Assembly (NCBI GenBank): GCA_025642065.1
Contig: JAODUP010000409.1
Location: 190,001-254,000 of the forward strand
Source of the DNA: Paralvinella palmiformis
Lineage: Eukaryota; Annelida; Polychaeta; Terebellida; Alvinellidae
Length of the DNA stretch: 64,000 nt
Direction: 5' to 3'
Shown here: positions 50,749-61,889 of the stretch, piece by piece
Position numbering within the stretch: position 1 is the stretch's first letter
How the letters are laid out: every line of letters starts with the position of its first letter
The notes under the pieces: model-generated
Told to the model about the DNA's origin: nothing
Databases searched by the model: none
The model's input: the letters and a program-made list of their open reading frames with translations, nothing else
Position numbers and translations under genes: made by a program

Positions 50749-53700
50749 CTATATATGCATTATAATATAAAGCACATAATATAATATATGGTTGAAGCAG
50801 TATTAACATGTTCAATTATATATTATCCCGTGCCAAATCTTATAAACAAACAATTCTAGATACATATTGTAGCATAATGACCTGCCGTAATGACCGCAGA
50901 TAGTTTTTAATGTGCTTACTTAATACATCCAATATGCTATAGTGATGTCATAAAATGATATTACATCATAATGCAGTGTTTTGTTGTGACATGTGTCCAA
51001 TTAAGCATAGTGAGAGAAATTGCTGAGTTTCTTAAACACCACATGGTTTGTTATTCTCAGATCACGTTTATGTTGATGAAACTTATGCAAATCCTCACCT
51101 TGATTTTTCTTATACATTTTAGTACCTGGCGATTATATGTTTGCTGACATTGTATTTGTGTTTACATTTAACTAATGACAGTTTATGTACAGAAACCGTC
51201 CATTATAAGTGTTCTTGGTCTAGACTGGTCGTGAGTTGATCAATTTCGGGTATCACTGATGTGAAGTACCAATCAGATTTGGTTTCTTGGATTTAGATAA
51301 TCTAGTAGTATTATTTATTTTTTTTGAAAACTGGTCTAGGCTTCTGTCATGTGTATGGTATTTTAATATATAACCAGGTAATGGTTTGTCAATGGATGGC
51401 TGTTGTGAAGACGAATTTGGGAATGGTTTGAGCAAGTCCACTGTCCTGGTCAAATAAACTGAGTATTTGTATTATTACAGTTTTGTGTGGTAAATCACAA
51501 GTATGGTAAACATGGTAGTGATCAAAGATAGGTAGATGTTGTCTCCAGTGAGTCATTAGTTCAAGGATTAGCTGACTAGTAGTATGCACGTGCGTGCTTG
51601 CCTGTGTGTGTGTGTTTAGTAGTAGTAATGGTAGTAGCAACAGTATGACACCAGAGTTGTCTTTTTATTTGTTTAATGTAGTGTGCTAAATTTATAGAAG
51701 ATGATGAATAAGGAACAGTGTTTGTCAGTTTAATTATCTGTTATTTGAATGGCTCTGTGTAAATGTGGATGAATTACTGATATGTGTGTGTGTGTCCTAA
51801 AGGTGTTTCATTCTTCAGTTCACCTCGTTATCTTCAATTAGTGGTTGATTCGGTAATAACTAGTCAAATGCATGAAATCTTCCACCAAATAGCAACATTT
51901 CACTTTAATTGTTAATCCAGTCTATTCTGGATTTGAAACTACCCGGATAACTTCCCTCTTTCTTCCTGAACGTGTTTCAATCAGTAGAATGATGAATGAT
52001 AGTTGAATGGTTTATGAAGAAAACTTAATTTGTTTTATTATTCCCTCCCCCACAGATTGACACAAAAAATAGGTTGAATCCCATTAAACAGGATGTGAAG
52101 AAGGGAAAACTTCGTTACGTACATAACTGTTTTCCTCATCACGGTTATATCTGGAACTATGGAGCTCTGCCACAGGTTAGTGTTAATATCAATGGAAGGT
52201 GGAATTAAACAACCGTTTTAATGACATCTTGTGTAAAAACTTGGATGTGTTAATGTGTTTGTGCTAGGTCTACATGTGCCCACACACACGCACACTAAAT
52301 TATGAATTTAGAATTACCCTGCTTTTCCACCTGTATGTTATACATGCATGCACACATATATATTAAATTTAGAATTGGCCTGCTTTATGAATCTGTATGT
52401 GTTCTAAGATATAGTCAAAAGAAGTGGCAATAAATTATTCTTTCATCACTGGAAAAGGCATGTACACACACACACACAGTAAACTGGGACATTACTGAAA
52501 CAAAATGTTTTATTGTTGGAATTTGTTGGTACTAATGACAAATTGTCAGAATATTTACTTGTTGTAGTTTCCCGTTTGAATCCGTTTGAACGCAGCAGTG
52601 TTATTCAGAAGGTGCTGCCATCTAGTGAACATGATGTTGTTCACCCTGAAAAATAGGGGTTTTATTCATGCATGATCTGTACCCAAAAGTGAGTTTCATT
52701 TGTCTCTGACCAGCTGCGGGGATCTTTTACGTTTGACCAGTGACAAAAACATTGTGTATTTAGAAAGTACCCAGACTTAACTGGGAAATACTTCAATTCA
52801 GTTAACAACTAAACCTCTATAACAGTCATTATAATAAAATTTAATATTAATCTGTTGGATTATGATAAAAACCGGTAACTAAACATAAATAACAAAACCC
52901 ACAACTATATAATTAAAAGTGATGTGTAACCCCTTGGCATGGAAATGTGTTAACATATACCATATCTGATCTGACCCCCTGGATCTAGTAACATTTACCA
53001 GGTATTCAGCAAAAGGTTTTATATTTATATGGCATTATGTGTGCCAGGCGTATTAAAACCGAAACATAAATCTTGGATAACGGTGGTCTTAAAAACTAAG
53101 CATTCCTATTTAATTGTGTTGTCAGAAATATTTCTGCGTAGGTTTAACCAATGTGGTCTTGTTTGATATTTACAGACCTGGGAGGATCCAGCGCACAAAG
53201 ATGAACACACACAACAGAACGGAGATAATGATCCTATAGATGTTTGTGAAATAGGATTCAAGGTGAACTTGTGACAAATGTTTTAAAACACCTTTGTGAA
53301 ACTATAGGAATAGAATTGTGTAATTGTGCTCATCAGTTCACTTCTAGAATTAGCACTGTGTTGTGTCGGATGATGAAGCTAGTAATTGTTGCTTTATTTC
53401 CGTGTTAGGCACAAAAACGAGGTTCTGTGATAAAGGTGAAGGCTCTTGGAATAATGGCTCTCATTGATGAAGGTAATGTTTAGTTTATGAAATTGATCGC
53501 GATGACCGTTAGCAAGTCATAACGTAGCCATGTATGGTCTGGTGGAGACATGAAACAGATATGTTATTTTCACATAACGACCAAACTCCACATGCAGTCA
53601 CTCTTTTTTAAAGCGCATAAACAGTTTTTTAAGCACTTGATTTAAAGTTGATATTTTTAAATGCAGTTAATTTTGAGCAATAACATTTGTGAGTGTGTGT

Positions 53701-54029
53701 GTGTGCGTGTGTGATAGATATGAGAGTTTATTTCTTTTGTTAGTTATATTTACAACACCGCAGAACTGTGCTGTTTCAACGTGATGAAGGTGATCGGTTG
53801 ATCATTCAGTATTTGCATTTATTGTATTTATCGTATGGCTGATTTGTGTTGTGTAAAAGATTTCAGTGAAATTTAGTTCTAGGTCGTGTACATAAAGAAT
53901 CGTATTCAAAATGTCATGTCCTAAAAACACAAGATCACACGCATCAGAGTCACATTTTTCTTCCAGGTGAAACAGATTGGAAGGTTCTTGCGATTGACGT
54001 CACCGACCCTTTGGCTGACAAGTTAAATG
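39210..54029 (+). CDS. PPA: soluble inorganic pyrophosphatase (PPA1/PPA2 type), partial: first six exons
   Basis: Family I pyrophosphatase, which hydrolyses pyrophosphate to two phosphates with Mg2+ and drives biosynthetic reactions. Coding exons: 39210-39402, 39809-39924, 52056-52175, 53176-53262, 53409-53472, 53967-54029; phases agree throughout (exon 2 donor GTTGGT is non-consensus). From the internal ATG at 39342 (context gccgccATGt) 170 residues are visible: [58 protein letters not shown], the signature DNDPIDV (116-122) and DEGETDWKV. D116, D118, D121, D148 and D153 correspond to the yeast metal-binding aspartates. From ATG 39210 a 44-residue extension without acidic residues and rich in Arg and Ser looks like a mitochondrial presequence; another in-frame ATG lies at 39168. 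The C-terminal 110-120 residues were not found before 64000, so the gene is cut by the window or broken. Confidence 0.93.
40018..40252 (-). mobile_element. hAT-like MITE, copy 1 (inverted)
   Basis: Starts 'cagacatggggtcagttcat'. Its interior is the reverse complement of the MITEs at 43590 and 58006 (shared 'tccaagtaggattgtca' and 'gaaatatttctgaatt'). The far end is diverged; an AT octamer flanks both sides but lies in low-complexity DNA. Confidence 0.7.
41075..41220 (+). pseudogene. possible hAT transposase fragment
   Basis: A short frame gives SNERVF, then with a frame change [18 protein letters not shown], reminiscent of the ERVFSLV block of hAT transposases. Very short and degenerate. Confidence 0.25.
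41857..42190. repeat. 'tttctacc' repeat family, copy 1
   Basis: Begins 'atttctaccggatagaaagg', continues 'tatttctacctacctgtagt' and ends 'tatggtagaaacttgacag'. A related piece lies at 45400-45540 in the opposite orientation. Confidence 0.45.
43417..43581 (+). repeat. SINE-B copy
   Basis: 'ctgatggcacaggggttaaa', 'gtaaacctccaagttccagg', 'ttgtgagatgtttcctcc', 'gaggctaaataactcaacaa'. It ends immediately before the MITE at 43590. Confidence 0.8.
43590..43817 (+). mobile_element. hAT-like MITE, copy 2
   Basis: 228 bp with inverted ends 'cagacatgggg' and 'ccccatgtctg'. Flanking octamers aatagtat (43582-43589) and catagtaa (43818-43825) agree at six of eight positions, as expected for a decayed 8-bp hAT target duplication. 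No coding capacity. Confidence 0.8.
45400..45540. repeat. 'tttctacc' repeat family, copy 2 (inverted)
   Basis: Its reverse complement reads 'gctaccgggtagaaagatat' then 'ttctaccctaaccacagtag', similar to the start of 41857-42190. Confidence 0.45.
46715..46735 (-). promoter_or_regulatory. CTCF-like motif
   Basis: Complement reads GCCACCAGATGTCAGCACCAC, split here as 'gccaccagatg' plus 'tcagcaccac'. It fits the animal CTCF core with one mismatch (GTC for GGC). Function inferred only. Confidence 0.3.
47531..47660 (+). repeat. SINE-B copy
   Basis: 'ttctgatagcttagtggtta', 'gcgctgtaaacctacagg', 'gagttcgaatctgactgtg', then 'tttttgtgatgtttctgga'. Confidence 0.75.
47895..48062 (+). repeat. SINE-A copy
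   Basis: 'tgcgcctccatggcctaaat', box B 'gggttcaaaccctgg', 'ggatgtttcatctctcact', 'tgtgcacaaaagtggccg'. It lacks part of the anticodon-arm region compared with 3249-3434. Confidence 0.75.
48485..48600 (+). repeat. SINE-B copy, 5' part
   Basis: 'gttagtaaagtggttcgatc', 'ctgcagacctttagg', 'aggttcaaattccagtcg', 'acctgtgtttgtgggata'. Confidence 0.7.
50698..50744. repeat. TA dinucleotide array
   Basis: Uninterrupted TA array, preceded by a TG array near 50650-50670. Confidence 0.95.
52612..52630 (-). promoter_or_regulatory. CTCF-like motif in pyrophosphatase intron 3
   Basis: The complement GTTCACTAGATGGCAGCAC fits the CTCF core CCASYAGRKGGCRS except for its first base. Function inferred only. 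Confidence 0.35.
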
Positions 54030-56093
54030 GTAATCATGAATTTTTTGTTATGATTGTGATGTTTCTCGTCCCATTTGGTTGTAGAACAAATAATTCCGTC
54101 GTTAGGTTTTTCTCTGTCTTCGCCAAAACATTTTCAGGAATGTCCATTAAAAACCTATTGTATGGTTTTATTTGGCATTTCTGGTAAACTGGGTTTTCTT
54201 AAAAATGTTGACGGCGCCCTGGAGATTATTTTCATTGTAAATTAGATAAAAGCATGTGTGACTGTTCTTTGGGACAGTTCGTTGCAGCAGTTTTCTTTCT
54301 GTTTATTTTTTAGTGGAAATTTTTTTTGAATAATCGCTGGTTCTTTGTCCAGTTTAGTACGTGAAAGCGAAAGGTACCAATCGACCCCATCTTATATTAC
54401 CATGTGTGTTTGTTAAGTGAAAAATGGATGATATAGTTAGTCGATTGCACCCTGTGTGTAACCAACCAGCTAGAACAAGGTTTGTTTACCAAATAAATGT
54501 TGCATTTTGACTACAATGGAGACACCACATACATCAAATAATTCATAAAATAAAAATATTCATTTTAATATCAGTCGAGAGCTCGAGAATAATGCTGAAT
54601 GATGTTCGCGGATCATGCCTGGTAGTTGTGTGGTCGTGTATGTGCACAGCTTGATGTTTAAGTGCGTTCTTGGTAATAAGGACAAGTTAATGCTTCATTG
54701 TAAACAGTGTTAGGAAGAAGTCAGTTGATCTCAAGTTTTTGTGCTAAATAGATGACATCAGTTGTGTTGGTAAATAGACATATCAGAAGTGTGAGGTAAT
54801 TGAAATGGGGTCTGGACTATTAATGGTGGTCAAACCCTAACCATTAAAGGTGATGGGCACACTTCTACAGTAGTGGTCATATTGCATTGCATGCAGATGT
54901 CCAGGTTTTGTGATTAAAGCTCAATGTTATGTTGCTCTTCTCTGTGGGATGTTTCCGTCATCAGTAAAATGCCTTTTTTTCTGGTTATCCCATTTACTGT
55001 GACATGACTTAGACTTGATAGCACTAAAGAAAAGAAAAATATTAGTAAATAAACATATTCATAGCAAAAAGTGTATTTTCTTTCGCTGTCCACTCTGGTA
55101 GTGATTTGTTAGCCAGGATTGAGAAATTGATGCTCTCCTAATTTTATCTAGCTTTATTAGTATCTTTGTAAGTAAGTTTTTACTTACATGTGTATCGGCA
55201 TTGATTTGAGTGTACAGAGGATTTACAGTTATGAGCTTAAAGCTTGATAAGCAAGCCATGGATGAAATATTCTCCAATGCATTGACCATTCACTCAATAC
55301 CAATGCAGTTAGCATTTGTGATTTATTTTAGTATTTTCAGTCAATTTTCATTTGTTTATAACAGCCTCCATGTTTTTTTTAAATTTTATTGCAGACTTAG
55401 TCTTTTCATTGTCTCGTGTACAATGATGATGTCAGAATATCAAAATAAACAATGGGAGCAACTTTTCTTGAAGTGTGAGACAGAGCTGTCTTATAATTGG
55501 ACGTCATTCATAGTATGCGAGAGAGAGCGTATAAGTCTGGGGCTGATTATAATGATATTGTGTATATACTGTATCAGTGATTTGACAGCTAAACTGATTG
55601 CTACTGACAAGTTGAACTGCACTTTATCTGAGCAGTTTCATTTAAAACACATCGGTTTGATAGCAGATGTCAGAAACGTTTACACACTGTCACAAACTGT
55701 TACAGGCAGTCATTTCTGATTCATTAGCTGGCTGGTTATAGAAAGTGGCACTTTATGGTGGACTTGTTGGCTTCTCACATCATCTCAGTTCAATTATATA
55801 ACCAGATATCAGCACAGGTTACCATCAACTGCTATCTGAGACACCATTTGAGTTTGGGGTTTAGAACTGCTCCCCCTGTGTTTCATTCTCTCTGCGATAG
55901 CAGTGTCATTAAGCTTCACTCACTCACTCATCCAGTTGTCTGAGACACCAAATTTAAAACATTTTCCCAGAGGATGATTCCTGATGGTATTGTGATGGGG
56001 GAAGAGCCTTATCCAGTCTTCTCAGTAGGGAATATAGTAGACGACCGCTTATAAAAAGTAGGCAGCAGCTCACATGTGGTGGCCTGTAAAAAC
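54030..56093. other. downstream of pyrophosphatase exon 6; no exon recognised
   Basis: Searched by eye for the expected pyrophosphatase C-terminal block (a VDWFR..K.PDGKP.N-like motif) and not found. A 169-codon + strand frame at 55210-55719 has no recognisable domain and no splice or promoter support. Confidence 0.5.
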
Positions 56094-56353
56094 ACCGGAA
56101 CGCCATTTTCGCGGCGTTGAGGAGAGGCGGTTGTGTTGAAGTGCTTGCCATGGAGTAGTGGTAGTCGCCCATCTACATTGGAAGGCGGGGGTAGGACTTA
56201 AGAGCTCTCCCCTGAAAAAAAGTTTTGTTGCATTTTAGGCCAGTTAGGCGCCAAGGGACCGTAAAATAGACCACGTATAGCATCGGACGTCGGCTGCTAT
56301 TGAAAAGACTTCTTATCTGTAGTGTGCTAAACCAGAATCTAGATTATTGATTT
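56094..56353 (+). promoter_or_regulatory. promoter-like segment and 5' UTR of unidentified gene
   Basis: An ETS-type ACCGGAA (56094-56100) is followed at once by a YY1-type GCCATTTT (56102-56109) and a CG-rich stretch. ETS next to YY1 is a typical TATA-less animal core promoter arrangement. An ATG with an open frame and good donor follows 245 bp later. Confidence 0.4.
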
Positions 56354-56479
56354 ATGTGGACTTCATCAACTACTGGTGTGCCATTTGATGCATCGAGTCT
56401 ACTTCACCTTCCGTCTCAGTTGAATCAATTTGCACAGTTACAGCCATACGCTTTGTATAATGGACAAGGAAACAAACTG
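56354..56479 (+). CDS. possible first coding exon, unidentified gene
   Basis: ATG at 56354 opens 42 codons that end exactly (phase 0) at a consensus donor, CTG|GTGAGT. The peptide is Ser/Leu/Gln-rich and low in charge (MWTSSTTGVPFDASS, then NQFAQLQPYALYNGQG), resembling the disordered N-terminus of a nuclear or RNA-associated protein. I do not recognise the family. A promoter-like segment lies just upstream. If pyrophosphatase continues past 64000, this gene would be nested on the same strand in its sixth intron. Alternatively it is an alternative first exon or a chance frame. Confidence 0.35.
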
Positions 56480-57350
56480 GTGAGTGTTTTAGTTGATCCA
56501 GCGGTTTTTGGTGAATTATTTCCGTGTACCTTTTTTGGTTGAAATTCTAAACTTTATTTTTAGAAAACGGTTCAGCGCTACAGTGGATGTTTTAAAAACA
56601 AATTGCTTAAACGGCGGATTTTTGTCAGCAATTGATGCTAGTTTAGGGATTGACTGGCATTTCCTTGTGTATCACAGGCTACAATCAGTTGACACTATGA
56701 AGATCAACTTTAAGTTGTATCATTTGTTACAATATATAAAAACTTGGAAAAGATGACACCAACCATATTTTCAACTTCACCATGTGGAATTGATAATATA
56801 TTCCTTTTTCTATCATAAATCATGATTTAAAAAAAACCTCATCCAATTCCAAGTCCTTCAAGAAAGGTTTATCAAACTTCACTGTCACCCAGACAGGATT
56901 GATAAACAACAGGTTTATGGGCCATTTCTTGAAACTAACTCAGTGACCTTTTTACAGAATGAGTGTTAAAATAAAGTTTCTCTCAACATAGCAATGGTTG
57001 TGTTTGCCTCAAGGTAGCATTTTTAAAATATACACCAATCCAATGTTTGAGCTAAGATACCAAAAATACGAATCTTAAGTGTGTATGAACACTCCAAGAC
57101 CTGACACTTAACAAAACCCAGAGAGAGGACAATATTTAACTTGGGGCATAAGTGATTAAATATTTATATCTTTTGGTGTTCCGTGTCACATGTAAATGTG
57201 ACATGTGATATTTGTTTGTCAAACAGAACATTACTGTTACATGGATCATCTGGATAGATGTTGGAATGAAATTAAGTGTTTGATGTGCTAATTGTTTAAT
57301 AACATGTGCTTAAGAAAATTAATTGCTTAAGTCTGGTTCATGTAACGAAT

Positions 57351-57354
<4 letters not shown>

Positions 57355-57431
<77 letters not shown>
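57355..57431. repeat. CA dinucleotide array
   Basis: About 77 bp of pure CA. Confidence 0.97.
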
Positions 57432-57436
<5 letters not shown>

Positions 57437-57486
57437 AATAAAAGTTTACAAACAATAAAAGTTAACTGAAGTTTTTACTGTTAACA

Positions 57487-57570
57487 GAATGTGCCGTTGA
57501 TAGCACACCATTCTGCACTTCTTTAGCATGGGGTTCAAATCCCAATATTACCTGGGTTTGTTTTATCTCA
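57487..57570 (+). repeat. tRNA-like SINE fragment (SINE-B related)
   Basis: 'gttgatagcacaccattctg', box B-like 'gggttcaaatccc', 'tacctgggtttgtttta'. It lies just before the inverted LINE end. Confidence 0.5.
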
Positions 57571-57576
57571 TCACCC

Positions 57577-57835
57577 TTAATAATAATAATAATGTATATT
57601 TAATAGAGCACCCTTACTAGCAGGAGCCATTCAAGGGCGCTGTACAAATAATATGTAATATAATAATACCCCAAATAATATGTCTGTTAAAACCCTTATA
57701 AGAGAATTAAAGTATAATAATTATTTATCTGTGAAAGCGACCTCGAACAGGTGTGTTTTTAGAACAGATTTAAAATTTTCAAGAGTCCCTTAATTCCCTG
57801 AGTAATAATTCCTTGGCCGTACATCTCAGGGGTGA
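57577..57835 (-). mobile_element. L2/CR1-like LINE 3' end, second copy, inverted
   Basis: The complement carries 'cttgaaaattttaaatctgt' and 'aaaacacacctgttcga', identical in layout to 20880-20910. Its 3' UTR ('gctagtaagggtgctctatt', complement) and ATT tail match 20975-21070. Same family as 20554-21080 on the opposite strand. Confidence 0.75.
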
Positions 57836-58005
57836 GTAATGCTTAAGCTAAATAATAAACCCTGTCACTCACTGTTCCCGATGAATGCTATCATTCTTTA
57901 TTATGGTCAAACATCATCTTATAGGAGTCATCATTTACAGTGTCATCATCTGTCCTCCTCATCATTCTGGCTAACTGTTGTCAAAATATTATTGGAGGGT
58001 CAGGG

Positions 58006-58278
58006 CAGACATGGGGTCAATTCCATTTGGTCAATTCCACACCATGAGTAGGTACTCGAAGTACCTGCATGGAATACCTACTCCCAGTAGTTTATATTCC
58101 AAGTAGGATTGTCACGGAAGAAATATTTCTGAATTAGAAATATTAAATGGTTAATTAATTTGTCGATAAAATATTTGTAGCAAAATTCAATTCCATTATT
58201 TTGAAATAAGCAATTCCAATTTTTGAATTGGAATTGCCCATCAATGCCACTTTCGGAATTGAATTGACTCCTTGTCTG
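58006..58278 (+). mobile_element. hAT-like MITE, copy 3
   Basis: 273 bp from 'cagacatggggtcaattcc' to 'gaattgactccttgtctg'. Flanking octamers ggtcaggg (57998-58005) and ggtcagat (58279-58286) agree at six of eight positions. The interior matches the 43590 copy over most of its length. Confidence 0.8.
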
Positions 58279-58718
58279 GGTCAGATGTCTTATTGTTACT
58301 TAGATATATAACATGTATTTGATTAAACTGCTGCATGTCAGTCTATGGACTGATATCAAACCTACAAGTTGTCATCAATAGTTCATTGTTCATAAACACA
58401 GATAACCTTAGATGTCAAAACATGCCCAATCTGGGTTAAAATACCAACAATAAATTATATGTTTGTATAAACAGAATTGCCTAAAATTTATTCTATATCA
58501 CCGTGTTGTCATTATATTATAGTTAACGGCCAAGCAACATTTCCAATCACCCCCCCCCCCTCCAACCGGGTGAGTGCTTATTTCACCCCCTTGTATTTGG
58601 GGTTGAGTTCACCAGCTTTCAATTAAGGGAAATAGTGTCTCTAAAACCTAGCTTTATCTCCATCTCCAATGTCAGTAGATATACATCTTTGAGGAAATAT
58701 ACGGGCTTCCTCAACAGG

Positions 58719-58832
58719 TGAATATCTTCTGAATGGTGTTGCATCTTTCACTTCACCTGATTACCTTTGGATCCAGCTAGGCCAATTTAGCCTATCTTGT
58801 GCACAAACGTAGCCATGAAATATCAAACATAT
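58719..58832 (+). repeat. SINE-A copy, 5'-truncated and diverged
   Basis: 'tgcatctttcacttcacctg', 'tttagcctatcttgtgca', 'caaacgtagccatgaaatat': the SINE-A body without its tRNA-like head. Confidence 0.6.
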
Positions 58833-59300
58833 ATCCTCATCAGGTGAACATGTTAACTGATATAAACATTCTAATTAATAATATATACATAAATGAACTA
58901 ATTTGAATGTTCGCAGACGGAGTCCATTTATGATAATTATTCGTAAAATTTCAATAAGTCTCACGTTAACTTGCTTTGTTTCTTTTAACAAATCAACTGG
59001 TCTGTGATGTAAAAGGGGTTTATGCATGTACATCAACCAAAATATCAAAATATGCTAAATAACCAATTGTTTTCCCCATATTTGGTACTGTAAATACTGC
59101 ACATGGAACCTCATAACTTCACTAGTTCTTTAACACCATATTTGTGACTTGTTATTTAATTTCCCGTTTTGCAGTTGATTATTCCATCGCCGGCACATCA
59201 ACCAATCAACTGTTTATATATTAATCAATCAATACAAGATCTATGGCACATGATAGCTGAAGGTTTGGTAGGCTGTAAAGTGTATGGATGACATAGCATG

Positions 59301-59460
59301 CCCCATTAGTGCAGTGGTTAGAGCACTGATCTGTAAACCTCCAGGTTGTGGTTTCGAAACTCGTTCCTACCAATATTTGTAGGATGTTTCTCGAAGCAGT
59401 CAATTCTCGGCCCAGATGTGATCAGTTTCGAGGCTAACAAAACAAAAACAATCAACCAAT
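59301..59460 (+). repeat. SINE-B copy
   Basis: 'ccccattagtgcagtggtta', 'ctgtaaacctccaggttgtg', 'tttcgaaactcg', 'ttgtaggatgtttctcg', 'gaggctaacaaaacaaaa'. Confidence 0.8.
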
Positions 59461-60532
59461 CAAACAACCTGATGCATAGCAGGTGTCAGGTAATAGAGGC
59501 CTTGGCGTGATGGCACCCCATAATATTTGCTGTTGTTTTTATAAACCTATTTGTTAATTTAGGAAAATCTTAAAGGATAATTTTGGGCTGATCGTAAAAT
59601 ACAATTTCCACCATTAATTAATATTATTTATATTTATCAGGTGTCAGGTCATTAAAAGTCATGGATTTTACCAAGCATTTGCTGACAAATATATTAGTTA
59701 TGGGTATGACATGATGATCTTCTCCAGATAAATTTTATTCACGGTCCATATTGCTGGCTCTATTGGTTCATGCATGGTTAATTTTATTTAAATCATTTTC
59801 ATATTAAATTACAGTGTATCTGAGAGTAATGTAATCTGAGTGAATGGGCTCTTAATAGAGATTATCATCTATCTAGGCGATGTGATGATGTTCAGGTGTC
59901 TGTTAGATTACACCAGCATCAGTACCAAAATTTAACCAAATTGTTTATGTATGTATGTATGTATGCATATATATATCAAACAGTAGTGTGAGCGTATGAA
60001 ATTTTAATTTGTGTGTTCGTCTGTCAAAATTTCAGAAAGATGTTAAGTGAACTGTGCTGTTTACATTCTCACCTAATTATCTGGAAAACTACAAAAACAA
60101 ATTGTTTGGAAGCTATCAAAGAGTGTGAAATGGCAATAATTGTAAGAGAAAGAAATATGAGCGAATTATGAAATGCACCATGTACACACGCACACACACG
60201 TGCACTCTCACATACGTGCACACATTATGAAAATTGAGTTGTAGTGTGTATAAAGAAACGGTACTCTTGAGACTGAATGCCACTTGTTTCGTTGTGAACT
60301 AAGCGGGTACAGTGGACTATAAGAAGGTATCAGTCAGAGTTAGCTTTCCTTAAATCATGCTCATATTAATTATAATAATACCAAGTGCAGTAAATAAAAA
60401 TAATGATAATATTAGTTATGAATGTTATAGATGTTTGACGTTAACTGTATTGTTTATTCTCCAAGCCGCTTTTCCTGTTTTCGTTGACCATCTGTCTAAA
60501 TGTTGTTGGAGAAAAATGTTTGTGTTGTCAAT

Positions 60533-60549
60533 CACCAGGGGGCGCTGTC
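60533..60549 (+). promoter_or_regulatory. CTCF-like motif
   Basis: TCACCAGGGGGCGCTGT differs from the optimal animal CTCF core (CCACCAGGGGGCGC) at one position. Strongest by eye of the four such motifs in the window. Function inferred only. Confidence 0.4.
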
Positions 60550-61547
60550 AAGAGCATAATGTACCGGTACTAGTCATAACGGGAACATCAATGATGCAAG
60601 ACCGGTGCCGATTTGAGCCATGAGCGAGCGTTCGGTGCACAAGGAACCAAATATTTTGTTTGTTTGTTATCAAACCATACAAAGTGCTGCGAATATGAGA
60701 GATTTATTTCTATAATTTACTTGATATTGTTTGTATTGTATTTTGTATTATGGTATGGTATTTTTTCACATCGTTGAAATTAGTTTTTTTTCTTTCTTTT
60801 TTGAGGATTAGTTTAATCTCATTGTCAAATACCGTCTTACACGAAGAAAAAAAGTGTCGTCAAAATTAATATTCATATTTAGCAGAAATAGTTTTGAAAA
60901 TGAAGAACACAAAAGCGAACAAGATTCTGAAATGGTCACCACTAGAAAGTGCTGCCATCTTTAGTCTAGTATTACGAATAAAGATTTTTATTACCTAGAC
61001 GTTTTACTTCGCTATCTCTACATCAGTAGCCGTGAGCATTTTTTGAGACATTTTAAATCCACCATTCAGTGTGGGTTCGTGGCTATGAAATGGTGTCATT
61101 CCTGACAAAGACCATACACAGAAATATCCGATAAATCTTTTCTGATCGTAATCCTCGGTAGGGAAGAGATGACAGCAGACAGTTTTGTAGAGTTCAGCGT
61201 CTGATTTAGAATATAAAGTGTGCCTCGGTGTAATGTTCGCCGATGATTAATGCAGAAATTCAATGCCATCGTCTTGTCACGGAATGTCATCTCTGTTTGG
61301 TTTATCTGCCTACCGCAAAATAATGTGCGCGCGCGTGTGTGTTCATTGAATTTTTCCAAAACGCACACACACACACACACACACACACACGCTTGCATGA
61401 GCATGTCATAAATATTTGATATACCCACTTTATATTAATCATGCCATTCTGGATGTATTGGTAATCTATCTGTTTATTGTTGCTACCTTTGTATAAAGTA
61501 AACACAATTTATACATTCACTGCATTATATGCTGTGAGGGTGTGTCT

Positions 61548-61770
61548 GTAGCACGGCTGGTAGTGCGCTGTACTAGGTATTTCTAGCTCTAGGTTTGAAT
61601 CCCATCGTTAATTGTCTTTCATTTGACCTGCTCACATCCGTCTCTAGTTAGTAGAAACGATACTAGAACAATAGAGTGAGTAGAGTATTATATTACAAAC
61701 CTTTAGATCGGGGTTCGAATACGAGTTATATCTGTGTTTGTGGGATATTTTCCTAGAGAAATTCGCCTCG
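61548..61770 (+). repeat. two tRNA-like SINE fragments in tandem
   Basis: First fragment about 61548-61615 ('agcacggctggtagtgcgct', 'ggtttgaatccc'). Second about 61668-61770 ('gagtagagtattatattaca', 'gggttcgaatacg', 'atctgtgtttgtgggatatt'), the latter a SINE-B 5' part. Confidence 0.55.
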
Positions 61771-61786
61771 GCTTCTTGTTATCCAT

Positions 61787-61789
<3 letters not shown>

Positions 61790-61866
<77 letters not shown>
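61790..61866. repeat. CA dinucleotide array
   Basis: About 77 bp of pure CA. Confidence 0.97.
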
Positions 61867-61868
<2 letters not shown>

Positions 61869-61889
61869 AATGTAACATTTTGGGCTGTT

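Larger units (their letters stand above)
39925..52055 (+). other. 12.1-kb intron 2 of pyrophosphatase
   Basis: The ends are defined by a GT donor and a 'ccctcccccacag' acceptor. It contains SINE-A and SINE-B copies, two MITEs, a possible hAT fragment, an inverted pair of 'tttctacc' repeats and TA/CA arrays. No nested gene was recognised. Stretches 42.2-43.4, 44-45.2, 46-47.5 and 49.1-52.0 kb hold nothing else I can name. Confidence 0.85.

Noticed and set aside
55954..56172. Minus-strand frame over the 56-kb promoter-like region
   Set aside because: No family similarity; lies antisense to the ETS/YY1 cluster and ends without splice support.
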